From the NCBI GenBank assembly GCA_009829735.1, contig CM020618.1, positions 38,726,894 to 38,790,893 on the forward strand: a DNA stretch of 64,000 nt, written 5' to 3'. Positions 1 through 10,426 of the stretch are shown here, one piece after another. The stretch is from Pyropia yezoensis. Its lineage: Eukaryota > Rhodophyta > Bangiophyceae > Bangiales > Bangiaceae. The position numbers and the translations under genes are program-made. How positions within the stretch are numbered: position 1 is the stretch's first letter; every line of letters begins with the position of its first letter. The notes under the pieces were generated by a model. It worked only from the letters and a program-made list of their open reading frames with translations, was not told the origin of the DNA and ran no database searches.

Positions 1-794
1 TCAGCTCCGCGGCAGCCGCGGCGACGCGAGCGGCCGGCGTCGACGGTAGGGGGTGAACACAGCACCCACCCCCTCCCGCGACACCCCCGCCGGTGCGCCA
101 GCACGGCCACCGCGCGCGCCAGCCAGACCGCCGGCACACACCGCCCACCCGCGCAGCCACACCAGCACCCACAACACCCGCACCCGCAGCCGCGCCACTC
201 AGCGGCACAGCCCGTCCGGCCGACCCGCGCACACCTCTCACCCCACGCGCAGCACCCCCAGCAGCCCCCCCACACACAGGCACCGCACCCGCACGGCCGA
301 CGAGGGCCGGCGACACAGCGCCCGAAAACCCTTGAGCAGCCACGCAGGGACCCGCTTCCTCAGGGCGTCGAGCGCGGGTGGGAGAGGGGGGTGACGCCAG
401 GCGGTAGGCTGGTGGGACGGGGGCCGAAGCCCCATCGTCGTCCCGCGCGGGGGTGGCGGCCGAAGCGGCCCCCCTGCGCGACCGGGTGCGGCGCCGCACC
501 ACCTCGACCCAGCTACCCCCATCCCCCCCAGCGTGGAGGGAATGAGGGCCGCCGGGCGCGGCGCCGCCTCCCATCCCGGGAGCCCGTGCTACCCCCCCCC
601 CCCCCACACCGCGCCCACCCTGGCATCGGCCACCGTGGTGGGCGGGACAGCTCACACCTTGAACACAGCCACCGAGTCCAGCTACAGCAGCGTCTCCCCC
701 CCCGCACGTTCAAACAGCGACACAGGTCCAGCAGCCCCCCCCGAACGACCGCACCACGAGCACCAGGGGCAAAAACCGCCCCGCCAGAAGCCAC
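1..794 (-). repeat. Second partial copy of the non-LTR retrotransposon ORF1 5' region
   Basis: This stretch matches 7606-8398 almost base for base and in the same orientation, but has scattered single-base insertions (for example near positions 34, 55 and 133) that break the ORF1 reading frame. Read on the minus strand it is the start of ORF1 and follows the end of ORF2 across the gap, so the two copies lie head to tail. It could be a real tandem copy, a degenerate copy, or a lower-quality contig of the same locus placed by the scaffolder. Confidence 0.85.
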
Positions 795-1294
795 NNNNNN
801 NNNNNNNNNNNNNNNNNNNNNNNNNNNNNNNNNNNNNNNNNNNNNNNNNNNNNNNNNNNNNNNNNNNNNNNNNNNNNNNNNNNNNNNNNNNNNNNNNNNN
901 NNNNNNNNNNNNNNNNNNNNNNNNNNNNNNNNNNNNNNNNNNNNNNNNNNNNNNNNNNNNNNNNNNNNNNNNNNNNNNNNNNNNNNNNNNNNNNNNNNNN
1001 NNNNNNNNNNNNNNNNNNNNNNNNNNNNNNNNNNNNNNNNNNNNNNNNNNNNNNNNNNNNNNNNNNNNNNNNNNNNNNNNNNNNNNNNNNNNNNNNNNNN
1101 NNNNNNNNNNNNNNNNNNNNNNNNNNNNNNNNNNNNNNNNNNNNNNNNNNNNNNNNNNNNNNNNNNNNNNNNNNNNNNNNNNNNNNNNNNNNNNNNNNNN
1201 NNNNNNNNNNNNNNNNNNNNNNNNNNNNNNNNNNNNNNNNNNNNNNNNNNNNNNNNNNNNNNNNNNNNNNNNNNNNNNNNNNNNNNNNNNNNNN
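795..1294. other. Assembly gap (500 N)
   Basis: Exactly 500 N, the usual placeholder length, so the true distance is unknown. It removes the C-terminal part of the retrotransposon ORF2. Confidence 0.99.
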
Positions 1295-4200
1295 TGGCAC
1301 GCCGCCAGGCCCGCGCGCTGCCAGAGCGATAGCTCGGCGTAGATGCGCGCGCGGGCGGCGGCGTGCGCCGGGAGGGAGAAGTCCCGCTGGCTGGCCTGCA
1401 CCTCCTCCCCCCAGAAGACCCCGCCACGACAGTGGCGTGTGCGGCGCCGGGCCGGGTAGGCCGTCGGCCAGGGTACCAGGGATGGTCCCGGCGCCGCACG
1501 AGGGGGCAGGGGGGGGGGGGCACGGGCGGGGGGCGGGAAGGACGAGGGGGGGGAGCCAGCGGGTCGGGGCGGCCGCGAGGGCGCGCAGGCGCCGCGGGGC
1601 GGCGCCGCACCCACAGCAGCCCACGGTCTGGGGCGGTGCAGTGGGCCTGCTGGGGCTGCAAGCAGCTCCAGCAGGCCCGCGCACAGGCTGGCGCCTCGGC
1701 CGTGCACGGCCGCGGCGCCCCGCCCACCAGGGGCGGGGGGGTCGAGAGGGGAGGGGGGCGAGGGGGTGACGAAGTGGAACTCGACGTCCTCCCCGTCGGG
1801 CCCCCCCGTCACCCACCCCGTGCGCGGGCAGGGCGCCGCGGCCGCCGTGGGCGCCACAGGGGCGTAGGCGGCGGTAGGCCGCAGCGACGCCCGCCGCGGC
1901 CGGACGCGGGCCGGCGGCAACAGACGGCGACGGCGTGGAGGGAGGCAGGGGGCGTGGCGGCGCGCGGGGGGGACGCGGGAGTCGGCGGTTGGCGAGGGGG
2001 GGGGCGGGCAGGGGGTCGAACAAGTGTCCGACCCCCGAAAAGCCCCCCCCCCTCGGCCGCGCGTAGGCCGCGCGGCGGGGGCGCCGCTTCTGCACCCCCC
2101 AGCCGCAGGGCCAGCACGCCGCGGGGTCGGGCGGGACGGCCCAGGGGGTGGAGGGCGCGGGCGGGGCCGCGAAGGTGGCACAGGGGGTGGGGGGCGCGGG
2201 TGGGGGCGCGGCGGCGGCGGCACAACGCCGCCGTCGGCAGCCGCCACCGGGACCGCCTCCAGACGGTCCCGGATGGCCGCTAGGGCGGGGGTGTAGGCGG
2301 CGCCGGCGCGCAGGGCGGTCGACGCCACGACGCCAGCGCCGCCGCCGGCAGCACACGCGCCCGCCCCCCGATTCCCAGCCCCCCCATCGCGGGGGGGAGC
2401 GCTGCGCGGTCGCCGACCGCGTCGCGCGTGGCGGTGCCGTCGCGTGCGTCACACAGCACGGACAGCACCGCCGCACGCGCGTCGCGGTCGACGGCGGCGG
2501 CAAGGCGCGCTCCCCACTGCAGGGGGAGCGCGCGCAGCCAGTAGTTGGGCCGGGGGCCGGAGCACAGGCGCAGCAGCAAAAGCTGCGCCTGTAGCTCCGC
2601 GGGGGGGAGCGCCGCAATGGCGGCGCTCAGACGCCCTTGCTCCTCCGCAAGGGCGTCCACCCCCGCGGCCACGTGGGCGTCGCTGCCGAGGGGGACGGAG
2701 AACTGCGTCACCCCCGGCGGCGCCCACGTGGCCGGCCACCCCTCCGGCGCCGGCAGCCCAGCTGGCGACCAGCCGACACACTTGGCTGGCGCCAGCTGGG
2801 CGTCGATGCACCGGCCGAGCCGGTCGGCATCGGCGAGGGCGGGGGGGAGCGCTGCGGGCGGGCCAACCACGACGACATCGTCGTGGAAGGCCCGCACCAG
2901 GAGGCGGGGGTGCTCCGCCTCCAGCCGGCGGAGCACCAGCCACAGCGCGGCGGCGTGGAGCAGCGGGCCTAGGGGGTCGCCCTGCTGGGCGCCCCTCTCG
3001 CCCGCAGCACCAGCCGCCGCGGTGGGGCCGGCACCCGCCGGCCGGCGTCGCTCTCCTCACCCGCCGTACCGCCCACCCCCACCGTCGCCGCCAGCCGCCC
3101 GCGCCGCCCGCGTCGTCGCCGTCACGCTCGCACCGCGCGGGCCCGGCGCACTCGCCGCGGCCGCCGCCGCACGCACAGCCGTCGCCGCCACCCCCGCCGC
3201 CCGCACCGCACGCCGCCGCCACCGCCAAGGCCGCACCCCCCACCCGCGCCACACACACCCCCCCAGGCCCGGCGGGCCCGCCGTCGCCGTCGCCGTGGCC
3301 GCCGCCGCCGCCGGGCGCGGCCCCACCGCTGCGGGCGCCGCACGGGTCGTCGGCGGCGCCTCCAGGCGCCCAGCCGTAGACCGGCGGCGCGGCCTTCCCC
3401 TCCTCCCCCCCCGTATACCCACGTCAGGTATGGCGGAGGAGGGGGGAAGGCGGCGGGAGAGGACGGCCCACGCCCCCTCCGGGACACAAGATTGAATGCA
3501 TTCTTGTAGTCCAGCTGGAGGAGGGCGTGGCGGGGGTGGAGGGCGAGTGGGCCTCCAGCTCGTGAAGCATACGCTCACACGCGCTGGAGACCCCCACCCC
3601 CTGCTGCAGCGGCGCAAAAAGCGCCGCCGCGGCCCCCCGCACGGCGCGCGCCAGCGCAGAGGCGACGAGCTTCCTCAGGGTCTCCGGCATGCCTATCGGC
3701 CGGAGACCGGGAAGCCCGTCCGCCTGCAGGCCGCCCGACTTGGTCAGCAGGACCAAGTCGGCGCCCGCCAGCGCGCGGGCCGCCACCGCGGGCACGCGCA
3801 CTGCGGCGTGGTCGCCGGCCAGCAGGAGGAGCACCTCGACCAGGACGTCCTGGCCGTCCGGCGCCAGGGCCCAGAGGTGCTCCGTCCTCAGGCCGGACGG
3901 CCCCGGCGCCTTGCCGGCGGCGGCGGAGCGGATCGCCGTCTCCACCGCCGCGCGCGACAGCGTGGCGGGTGCGGGCGCGTCGGTGGCGGCCGCCTCCGCC
4001 GCCACCAGCTCGGCGGGAAAGGCGGCCGCCACCGACGCGGCAGCGGTCAGCTCCGGCGCCGCCGGCGGGAAGAGGCGGCAGGCCTTGGCCCACACCGCCG
4101 GCGTTTTTGCTGCCGCCGGCGCGGCAAGCAGGGAGCGGGCGGCCGCGCTCAGGCGGCCGCTCCGCACCTGCCGCAGTGCGCGGCGCTGCGCGGCGGTGGG

Positions 4201-5607
4201 GCGCGCAGGGCGGGCAGGCGAGAGTGCGTCCCCCTCCCGCACCGCCCCGGCTGGGCGTGCCCCCCTCCCCACCGGCGGCCGCCAGATGCCGGCGTTGCGG
4301 TCGCCCAGCGCGCCGGCGAAATCCCCGTCCAGCAACGCCGTCGCACGAGCAGCGTGCGACAGCGCTGCGGTAGGGTCCGCGTCGGCGCGCTGAGGGACCG
4401 CGGGCGTGGGGGAGTGGAGGGCGAGGGACGGGAGAAGCAGCAGCCAGAGCCAGGCGTGGCGCTGGGTGGGCTCGCGCCACACCCAGTCCAGGGCATCGGC
4501 GAAAAGCCGACGCCACGCGCCCAGCAGCGCCGCGGGCACGTGCACCGACGTGCGGGCGCCGGACGCCACCAGCGACGGCCACGCCGCGTCGGTGGGCGCG
4601 GACGCGCGCAGAAATGCGCCGCGCGCCCGCGCCCATGCGGCGTGGTCCGCCGCAAAAAGCGTGGCGTCGGGGCGCCCGCCCCCCACAGCCGCTAGGGTCG
4701 CGGGCGGCGCCGTCGCGGGCGCCGCCTCCGCGCGAAGAGCGTCCGCCGTAGCCGTCGCCGCCGCCGTCGCCGCCGCGGCCGTCGCCGTCGCCGCCGTCGC
4801 CGTTGCCGCCGCCGTCGCCGCCGTCGCCGTTGCCGCCGCCGTCACCGCCGTCGCCGTTGCCGCCGCCGTGTCCGCCGTCGCCGACGCCGCCGCCGTCGCC
4901 GCCGTCGCCGCCGTCGCCGTTGCCGCCGCCGTCGCCGCCGTCGCCGTTGCCGCCGCCGTCACCGCCGTCGCCGTTGCCGCCGCCGTGTCCGCCGTCACCG
5001 ACGCCGCCGCCGTCGCCGCCGTCGCCGCCGTCGCCGGTTGCGCCTCCGCGCCGCCAGCCGCCGCCGTGGTGGTCGCCCGGGCCGCTGCCCGCGGCGCGCC
5101 CAGGGCGCGCACGGTCCGCGCCGCCGTCGCCAACGGGGGGCGGGCGCGCTGTCGCCGGGGGTTGAGCCGGCAGAGCGTCTCGTGGCAGGACAGGGAGGAG
5201 TTCCCCCTCCTGCCACGAGACGCCGGAAACGGCCGCTCGCACCACCGACAGCCGGCGGCGCCGAGGGCTGCCAGCACCTCCGGCGGCACCTCCGGGGCGA
5301 CGTGCGCCTGCCGGAGGTGCTGGAGCCCAGCAGGTGCGCCCACCCCCCCCGACAGCAGAACTCCGCAGCCGGGGACGGGACACGGGACGGCGGTGGCAGC
5401 AGCGCCACCGCCGACGGCACCCCCCACAGCACCCCCGACACCAGCCGCCGGGGGAGCGGAAGAGGCCCCCCGCACGGCAGGGGGCCCGCCAGGGTCCGGC
5501 CCGCCGCCCTGCGGCGAGCGGGAGGTCGGACCCGACGCCGCCGCCGAGCGCGAGGCCGCAGTGGCCTCGTCGCGCCCAGCGGCGGCTCCGCGACGGGTGT
5601 CACTCAT
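1295..5607 (-). pseudogene. Non-LTR retrotransposon ORF2, reverse transcriptase, frame-disrupted and 3' truncated by gap
   Basis: ORF2 starts at the ATG at 5607. Its N-terminal part has a C2H2-type finger near residue 75 (CPVPGC...HLRQAH) and a second Cys/His patch (CRWCERPF). An Ala/Thr tract follows (4.74-5.04 kb), then the RT domain: GKAPGPSGLRTEHL (about 3.9 kb), LRPIGMPETLRKLV (about 3.68 kb), motif A LDYKNAFN (about 3.5 kb), motif B GAQQGDPLGPLL (about 2.97 kb) and motif C FHDDVVVVG (about 2.87 kb). Motif A lies in a different frame from the upstream RT, so there is a frameshift near 3520-3540. The A-B interval holds extra GC-rich sequence (about 3060-3430). A further frame change occurs near 2330. 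No apurinic endonuclease domain is visible; an N-terminal finger with RT suggests an R2/CRE-like early-branching non-LTR element. The endonuclease region may be in the gap. Confidence 0.7.
4801..5037 (-). repeat. 117-bp tandem duplication of a (GCC/GTC)n tract inside ORF2
   Basis: The triplet-rich tract repeats with a 117-bp (39-codon) period; marker blocks gtgtccgccgtc at 4868 and 4985 differ by one base. The length is a multiple of three, so on the minus strand it stays in frame and gives an Ala/Thr-rich linker. Slippage expansion is the likely cause. Confidence 0.7.
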
Positions 5608-8176
5608 GGTGACACCCGTCGCTGGCGTTGGTGGTGGCGGCCGCACCGCCAGCCGCACCCTCCGCCGTAGCCGCAGCCCCCTCCACCCCATCTGTCGACG
5701 ATGGGGCGGTGGGGGGGGGGGCAACAGGCGGATCGGCGGCGGCGGTGGGCGTGGCGGCGGCCACAGGCGCCGCCGGTGCGGCGAGAGGGGCGCAAGGCGT
5801 GGCAGCGTCGGCGCCGGCAGGAGGCGCGGCCGCAGCCGCAGCCACAGCCGCTACGGGCGGCGACGCTGCCGACAAGGCGGCGTCGCCGTCCGCGGCAGTC
5901 GTGGCTGCGGGGGCGGCAGCGGGAAGCGTGGGGGCCGCCGTCGGCCACGGCGCCGTCGCTACGGTTGGCGGGGCGGGCGCCGACATCTCGCTGTCGGCGC
6001 CCACAGGGCGGCCGACAGCGGCAAGCGGCATCGCAGGCGCGGAAGGGGATCGCGATCCCCCCCGCAGAGCCGGCCGCAACGGCCGCGCGCGCCCGCGGCG
6101 ATGCGCAGGCGGCGGCAGCACCGCCACCGACCCGGCCTCCGTGCGCCGGCGCTTTCGCGCCGGCCGCGTCGGGTCGGTGGCGGTGGGCGTCACCAGCGCC
6201 GTTCGCGTGGTGTCGGGCGGCAGCGGCGTGCGCGCCGCCGCCGCGGTGGCGGCGGCCAGGCGGGGAGGGATCGGCGTCGGCCGGGGCGGAGGGGGTGCAG
6301 GAGCAGCCCGACAGGGGCCGCCAGCACCACCCTCCGCCACCACCGGCACGGCCGTGCCCAGTGGCGTGGCGGTAGGGGCCGGCACGGCAGGCTGCACCCC
6401 CTCCATGGCGTCGTCGGACGCCACGGGGGGCGCAGGCACAGTGCCGGCCGTAGCCGCCGGCGGGGCCGTATCCCCCGGCGGCGGCGGGTCCGCGCCAGCC
6501 GCGGTCGCACCTCTGGCACCGCCGGGGAAGTCAGCTGGCACCACCCCATCCATTGGGGCAGGTGCAGCAGCCCCCCCCGGCGGCGGACAGGCGGCAGCCG
6601 TCGCGGCCGCACCACCGCCGTCGGCGCCGCGGCCGTCCCCCTCGCCAGCACCCCCGCCAGCACCAGCGGGGGTGGCAGCCGGCGACGCAGCCACCGCAAC
6701 CCGTGCCTCGGCCCCGTCCGGCTGGGCGGGGGGCACACGGGGTGCGGCGGGCGCCGCAGGGGTGGGCACAACGGGTGCCGCCGCCCCAGACCCACCGGTC
6801 GGGGGGGCAGCGCGGGTGGCGGCGCGACGGCGGCGACGCCGACGACGGGCGGCGGTGGCAGCCGCTGGTGCTGCCCCAGTAGCCGGAGCAGCAGCAAAGG
6901 CGGCCACCGCAGCCGCGTCGTCGGCGGCCGCCGCCGGCGTCGTCGCCGGCGCGGAGGGGGGAGCAGGTGCCGCGGCCGCCGGTGGGGCAGCCGCTGGCAC
7001 CCTCCCAGGGTGCAGGTCGGGGGCCGCACGAGCCCCCGACGGCGTGGCGGCAGCAGGCGCAGCGACGGCCGACGAGGCCGTCGCCGCCGCCGCCAGCAGT
7101 GGCAGTCTGGGGGCCGCAGTGGCCCCCACCGTAGGCGCGGGTGCCCCCCCACCGCGCGCCGCAAGCGCGCCCTCGATGTGGGCGCGCAGCGACGCACGCA
7201 GGAGGGGGGGCATGGCCGACCTCACCGCCAGCTGCTCCAGCTTGGCGGTGAGGCGGCGGCGGCAAAAGTCCGCCGCCACACCCGCCGCGTCGGCCGCGGA
7301 CAGCCCCTCTCGGCGGCGCGACCCGAGGAGCTTAGCGCTCCACGGGTCGGCGCCAGGGAGGAGGCGCAGCACCGACGCGGCGGGGCCGGACCGCACCGCG
7401 GCGCGCAGGGCGTCCGCGGCGGTGGCCACCACCGTCACCGCGGCAGTAGTGCCGAAGCGGTCGACGTCCGCCACCAGGCGAACGTCGACCCCGGTGAGGT
7501 CGGCCACCGCCGCTCGCAGACGGTGCGCACGGGCGTCGCGGGACACCCCGGAGACATACACCGTCTCCAGGGGTGTCACCGCCGCCCGACGCGGCCGGCA
7601 GCGCGTCAGCTCCGCGGCAGCCGCGGCGACGCGAGCGGCGGCGTCGACGGTAGGGGGTGACACAGCACCCACCCCCTCCCGCGACACCCCCGCCGGTGCG
7701 CCAGCACGGCCACCGCGCGCGCCAGCCAGACCGCCGCACACACCGCCCACCCGCGCAGCCACACCAGCACCCACAACACCCGCACCCGCAGCCGCGCCAC
7801 TCAGCGGCACAGCCCGTCCGGCCGACCCGCGCACACCTCTCACCCCACGCGCAGCACCCCCAGCAGCCCCCCCACACACAGGCACCGCACCCGCACGGCC
7901 GACGAGGGCCGGCGACACAGCGCCCGAAAACCCTTGAGCAGCCACGCAGGGACCCGCTTCCTCAGGGCGTCGAGCGCGGGTGGGAGAGGGGGGTGACGCC
8001 AGGCGGTAGGCTGGTGGGACGGGGGCCGAAGCCCCATCGTCGTCCCGCGCGGGGGTGGCGGCCGAAGCGGCCCCCCTGCGCGACCGGGTGCGGCGCCGCA
8101 CCACCTCGACCCAGCTACCCCCATCCCCCCCAGCGTGGAGGGAATGAGGGCCGCCGGGCGCGGCGCCGCCTCCCAT
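5600..8176 (-). CDS. Non-LTR retrotransposon ORF1 (gag-like, RRM-like domain)
   Basis: The protein is 858 aa from the ATG at 8176; the frame stays open further upstream, so the start is not certain. Early in the protein is SWVEVVRRRTR, a segment resembling the N-terminal W-V-E motif of LINE ORF1 proteins. At about residues 205-270 lies an RRM-like block beginning VYVSGVSRDARAHRLR, matching the beta1/RNP2-alpha pattern of nucleic-acid chaperone ORF1 proteins. The rest is an Ala/Pro/Val-rich tail of low complexity. Such proteins bind the element RNA and form the retrotransposition RNP. The stop TGA (5602-5600) overlaps the ORF2 ATG (5607-5605) in the string ATGAGTGA, which suggests ORF2 is translated by termination-reinitiation. 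No zinc knuckle is evident. Confidence 0.6.
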   Translation of the reverse strand: MGGGAAPGGPHSLHAGGDGGSWVEVVRRRTRSRRGAASAATPARDDDGASAPVPPAYRLASPPSPTRARRPEEAGPCVAAQGFSGAVSPALVGRAGAVPVCGGAAGGAARGVRGVRGSAGRAVPLSGAAAGAGVVGAGVAARVGGVCGGLAGARGGRAGAPAGVSREGVGAVSPPTVDAAARVAAAAAELTRCRPRRAAVTPLETVYVSGVSRDARAHRLRAAVADLTGVDVRLVADVDRFGTTAAVTVVATAADALRAAVRSGPAASVLRLLPGADPWSAKLLGSRRREGLSAADAAGVAADFCRRRLTAKLEQLAVRSAMPPLLRASLRAHIEGALAARGGGAPAPTVGATAAPRLPLLAAAATASSAVAAPAAATPSGARAAPDLHPGRVPAAAPPAAAAPAPPSAPATTPAAAADDAAAVAAFAAAPATGAAPAAATAARRRRRRRRAATRAAPPTGGSGAAAPVVPTPAAPAAPRVPPAQPDGAEARVAVAASPAATPAGAGGGAGEGDGRGADGGGAAATAAACPPPGGAAAPAPMDGVVPADFPGGARGATAAGADPPPPGDTAPPAATAGTVPAPPVASDDAMEGVQPAVPAPTATPLGTAVPVVAEGGAGGPCRAAPAPPPPRPTPIPPRLAAATAAAARTPLPPDTTRTALVTPTATDPTRPARKRRRTEAGSVAVLPPPAHRRGRARPLRPALRGGSRSPSAPAMPLAAVGRPVGADSEMSAPAPPTVATAPWPTAAPTLPAAAPAATTAADGDAALSAASPPVAAVAAAAAAPPAGADAATPCAPLAAPAAPVAAATPTAAADPPVAPPPTAPSSTDGVEGAAATAEGAAGGAAATTNASDGCHHE

Positions 8177-10093
8177 CCCGGGAGCCCGTGCTACCCCCCC
8201 CCCCCCCACACCGCGCCCACCCTGGCATCGGCCACCGTGGTGGGCGGGACAGCTCACACCTTGAACACAGCCACCGAGTCCAGCTACAGCAGCGTCCTCC
8301 CCCCCCGCACGTTCAAACAGCGACACAGGTCCAGCAGCCCCCCCCCGAACGACCGCACCACGAGCACCAGGGGCAAAAACCGCCCCGCCAGAAGCCACGC
8401 CGCCAGCACCGCCAGCCGCACCGGCGCCCCGACGCACACCGCCCACAGGCGGCACCACAGGGCCACGGCCACGGCCAGCACCGCAAGAGGTGGCAGCCGC
8501 CCCCCCCCGCCCGTCAGGTCCATGGGTGAGGGGGGAGCCCCAGCCGCAGCGACACGGCCGCCAGCCGCACCGCCACCAGCGCCCACCACACCAACAGACC
8601 CAGCGACAGTCGCTGCCCCCCCCCCGCAGACAGCCGCACCACCCGAAACCGCACCGCGAAAAAGGAGAGAGGGCGCCACGGGGCCCCCCCCACCACACAC
8701 ACCAGGAGCGCCAGAGGGGGCCAGACCAGCACCACCAGCCGCACCACCAGCACCACCGACCGCACCGACACGCCCGCCAGCAGGAGCCCCCGCCGCCGCA
8801 ACGGCACCGCGGCCACCAGCAGGCCCACCAGGAGGGGCAGCTCCCCCCCCCGGCAGCAGAACACCGGCAGGGGAGGGGGCAGCCGCAGCAGCATCGCCGC
8901 CGCCAACCGCACCACCACCAGCCCCCACAGCAGCACCCGGGGCAGCGCCAACCGCCCCCCCACCGGCGCGGACACCGACGGAAGAGTTGGCAGGGCAGGG
9001 GGGGTCCAGCAGCATCCCCCCCCCCACCAGGGCAGACCCGTCATGGGCAGGGGCGGGGGCAGAGCCCGCACCGACAGCCGCACCAACGCAGCCCCCACCC
9101 GCACCGACGCCCAAACCAGCAGCACCGCCCCCCGCACCACCCGCACCGCCGCCCAAACAAGCAGCACCGCCCCCCGCACCACCCGCACCACGGCCGCCAA
9201 CATCTGCGCCAGGGGGGGCAGTCAGCACCCCCCCCCCACCAGCGACACCCGACAGCGAGGGAGAGCCAGCCGCACCGCCGCCACCACGGCCGACCGCCGC
9301 ACCAGCACCACCAGGAGCAGCAACACCACCCCCTCCGGCAGCCCCCCCCGCCGCACCACCCGCACAAAGGACGCCAGCAGCACCGCGGGGGGGAGCAGTC
9401 GGCCCCCCCCCAGACGCCAGAACAGGCGCACCGGAGACAGCAGCCGCACCGCCGCCGCCCCGACCAGCAACACGAACAGCACCCCCAGAGGGACCAGCAG
9501 CAACACCCCCCCCCAGGGAAGAACCACCCACAGCAGCCCCCCCCGGCCCACAAGCAGCAGCACCCACGCGAGCACCGCCAGGGGACGCGCAGGACCCGCC
9601 AGAGACCGCCCCGCCCACCGCCGCACGCGCACCGACCGCCGAGGAAGGGCCGACGCCAACCGCCGGAGCACCGCGGCCGAGGGAAGACAGGCCACCAGCA
9701 CCGCCACCGCCCGCCGCCAGCCCCCCGCCAACCGCACCCACAGACCCCGCAGGGGCACCGCCAGACGCCACCACAGGCGCAGGGACCGCCAGAGAGGGGG
9801 AAGAGGGGGGGGCAGGGGGAACAGAAGAAAGGGGAGCAGAGACAGACAGACACAAAGGCACAACCGCAGACCCAGAGCCCGAACCAGAGCCGCCCACCGC
9901 GGCCGCGACCCCACAAAACGAAGAGGAAGGTGCGGCGAAGCCAACGCACCCACCGCTGTCACTTGAGCACCCCGGGTTCGCCCCCGGGGTGCCGCCAAAC
10001 ACCTGCGCTTCACCCCCCCCCAGGGTGCAAGCGCCGCCGCACAACGAACGCAACATAGAACCGTTACGCACAGGCGAATCTGGGCCAATGTGA
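8177..10093 (-). other. Low-complexity upstream region of the non-LTR element
   Basis: About 1.9 kb of CACC/GCAGC-rich sequence, open in several frames on both strands because stop codons are compositionally rare. The plus-strand frame is almost pure Pro/Ala and the minus-strand frames are Val/Leu/Gly-rich, without domains. A 42-bp tandem repeat is visible (agcaccgccccccgcacc at 9121 and 9163). Its place just upstream of ORF1 suggests the 5' UTR/promoter of the retrotransposon. I see no gene I would defend here. Confidence 0.4.
9967..9992. other. Perfect 10-bp hairpin
   Basis: GCACCCCGGG and CCCGGGGTGC are perfect inverted arms around the 6-nt loop TTCGCC. The GC-only stem would be very stable in RNA from either strand. 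It lies upstream of ORF1, so a role in 5' leader structure is possible but unproven. Confidence 0.6.
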
Positions 10094-10157
10094 GGGATTT
10101 CGGTCAATCCCGTCATCTGATTGGCCCAGACCCTCGTCAACACCCCCCGTAAAATAT

Positions 10158-10195
10158 CGGAACGGCCCCGAATATCACTATTCGGAACCGTTCCG
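10158..10195. other. 17-bp imperfect inverted repeat near the tRNA gene
   Basis: Arms CGGAACGGCCCCGAATA and TATTCGGAACCGTTCCG are inverted copies with two mismatches around a TCAC loop. It lies between the retroelement and the tRNA-Gly gene. It could be a terminus or regulatory palindrome; nothing else identifies it. Confidence 0.6.
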
Positions 10196-10331
10196 AGAAT
10201 CCCCACGACCACGGCGTCGACATCCCGCACCAACCGGTCAACTATGTCCCGATCCGGCTCCATCCCGCCCCCGCAGACCAAACCAAGACCGTCAGGGGGT
10301 GCCTCCCGGCCCCCCGCACACGTCCACAGTC

Positions 10332-10346
10332 AAAAAAACGCAAAAA
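10332..10346 (-). terminator. RNA polymerase III terminator of tRNA-Gly
   Basis: Immediately 3' of the tRNA on the minus strand are a T5 run (10346-10342) and a T7 run (10338-10332), the usual Pol III stop signal, 8 to 23 nt past the mature 3' end. Confidence 0.8.
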
Positions 10347-10354
10347 CAAGTCCC

Positions 10355-10426
10355 TACGCCGGCGGGGAATCGAACCCCGGTCCATCGCATGGGAAGCGAT
10401 GATGATTACCACTACACTACCGGCGT
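10355..10426 (-). tRNA. tRNA-Gly (anticodon CCC)
   Basis: 72 nt that fold as a cloverleaf. The acceptor ACGCCGG pairs fully with CCGGCGT, with discriminator A at 10355. The D-arm GTGTAGTGGTAATCAT matches eukaryotic tRNA-Gly and serves as the A box. The anticodon stem ATCGC/GCGAT encloses loop TTCCCAT, giving CCC. The T-arm CGGGG-TTCGATT-CCCCG is the B box. CCA is not encoded, there is no intron, and oligo-T terminators follow. It would decode GGG glycine codons, which are abundant in this GC-rich genome. Confidence 0.97.

Noticed and set aside
4406..7660. 1084-codon plus-strand ORF opposite the non-LTR element
   Set aside because: It is Arg/Gly-rich throughout, covers the antisense of ORF1 and ORF2 including the RRM-like and RT motifs, and exists because stops are rare in this GC-rich sequence.
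8135..10093. 652-codon Pro/Ala-rich plus-strand ORF
   Set aside because: Pure low complexity with no domain; equally long frames are open on the other strand.
10355..10426. tRNA-Gly as primer donor for the chromoviruses
   Set aside because: Its 3' end (CCGGCGTA plus CCA) does not complement TGGTGGAGCAGC.
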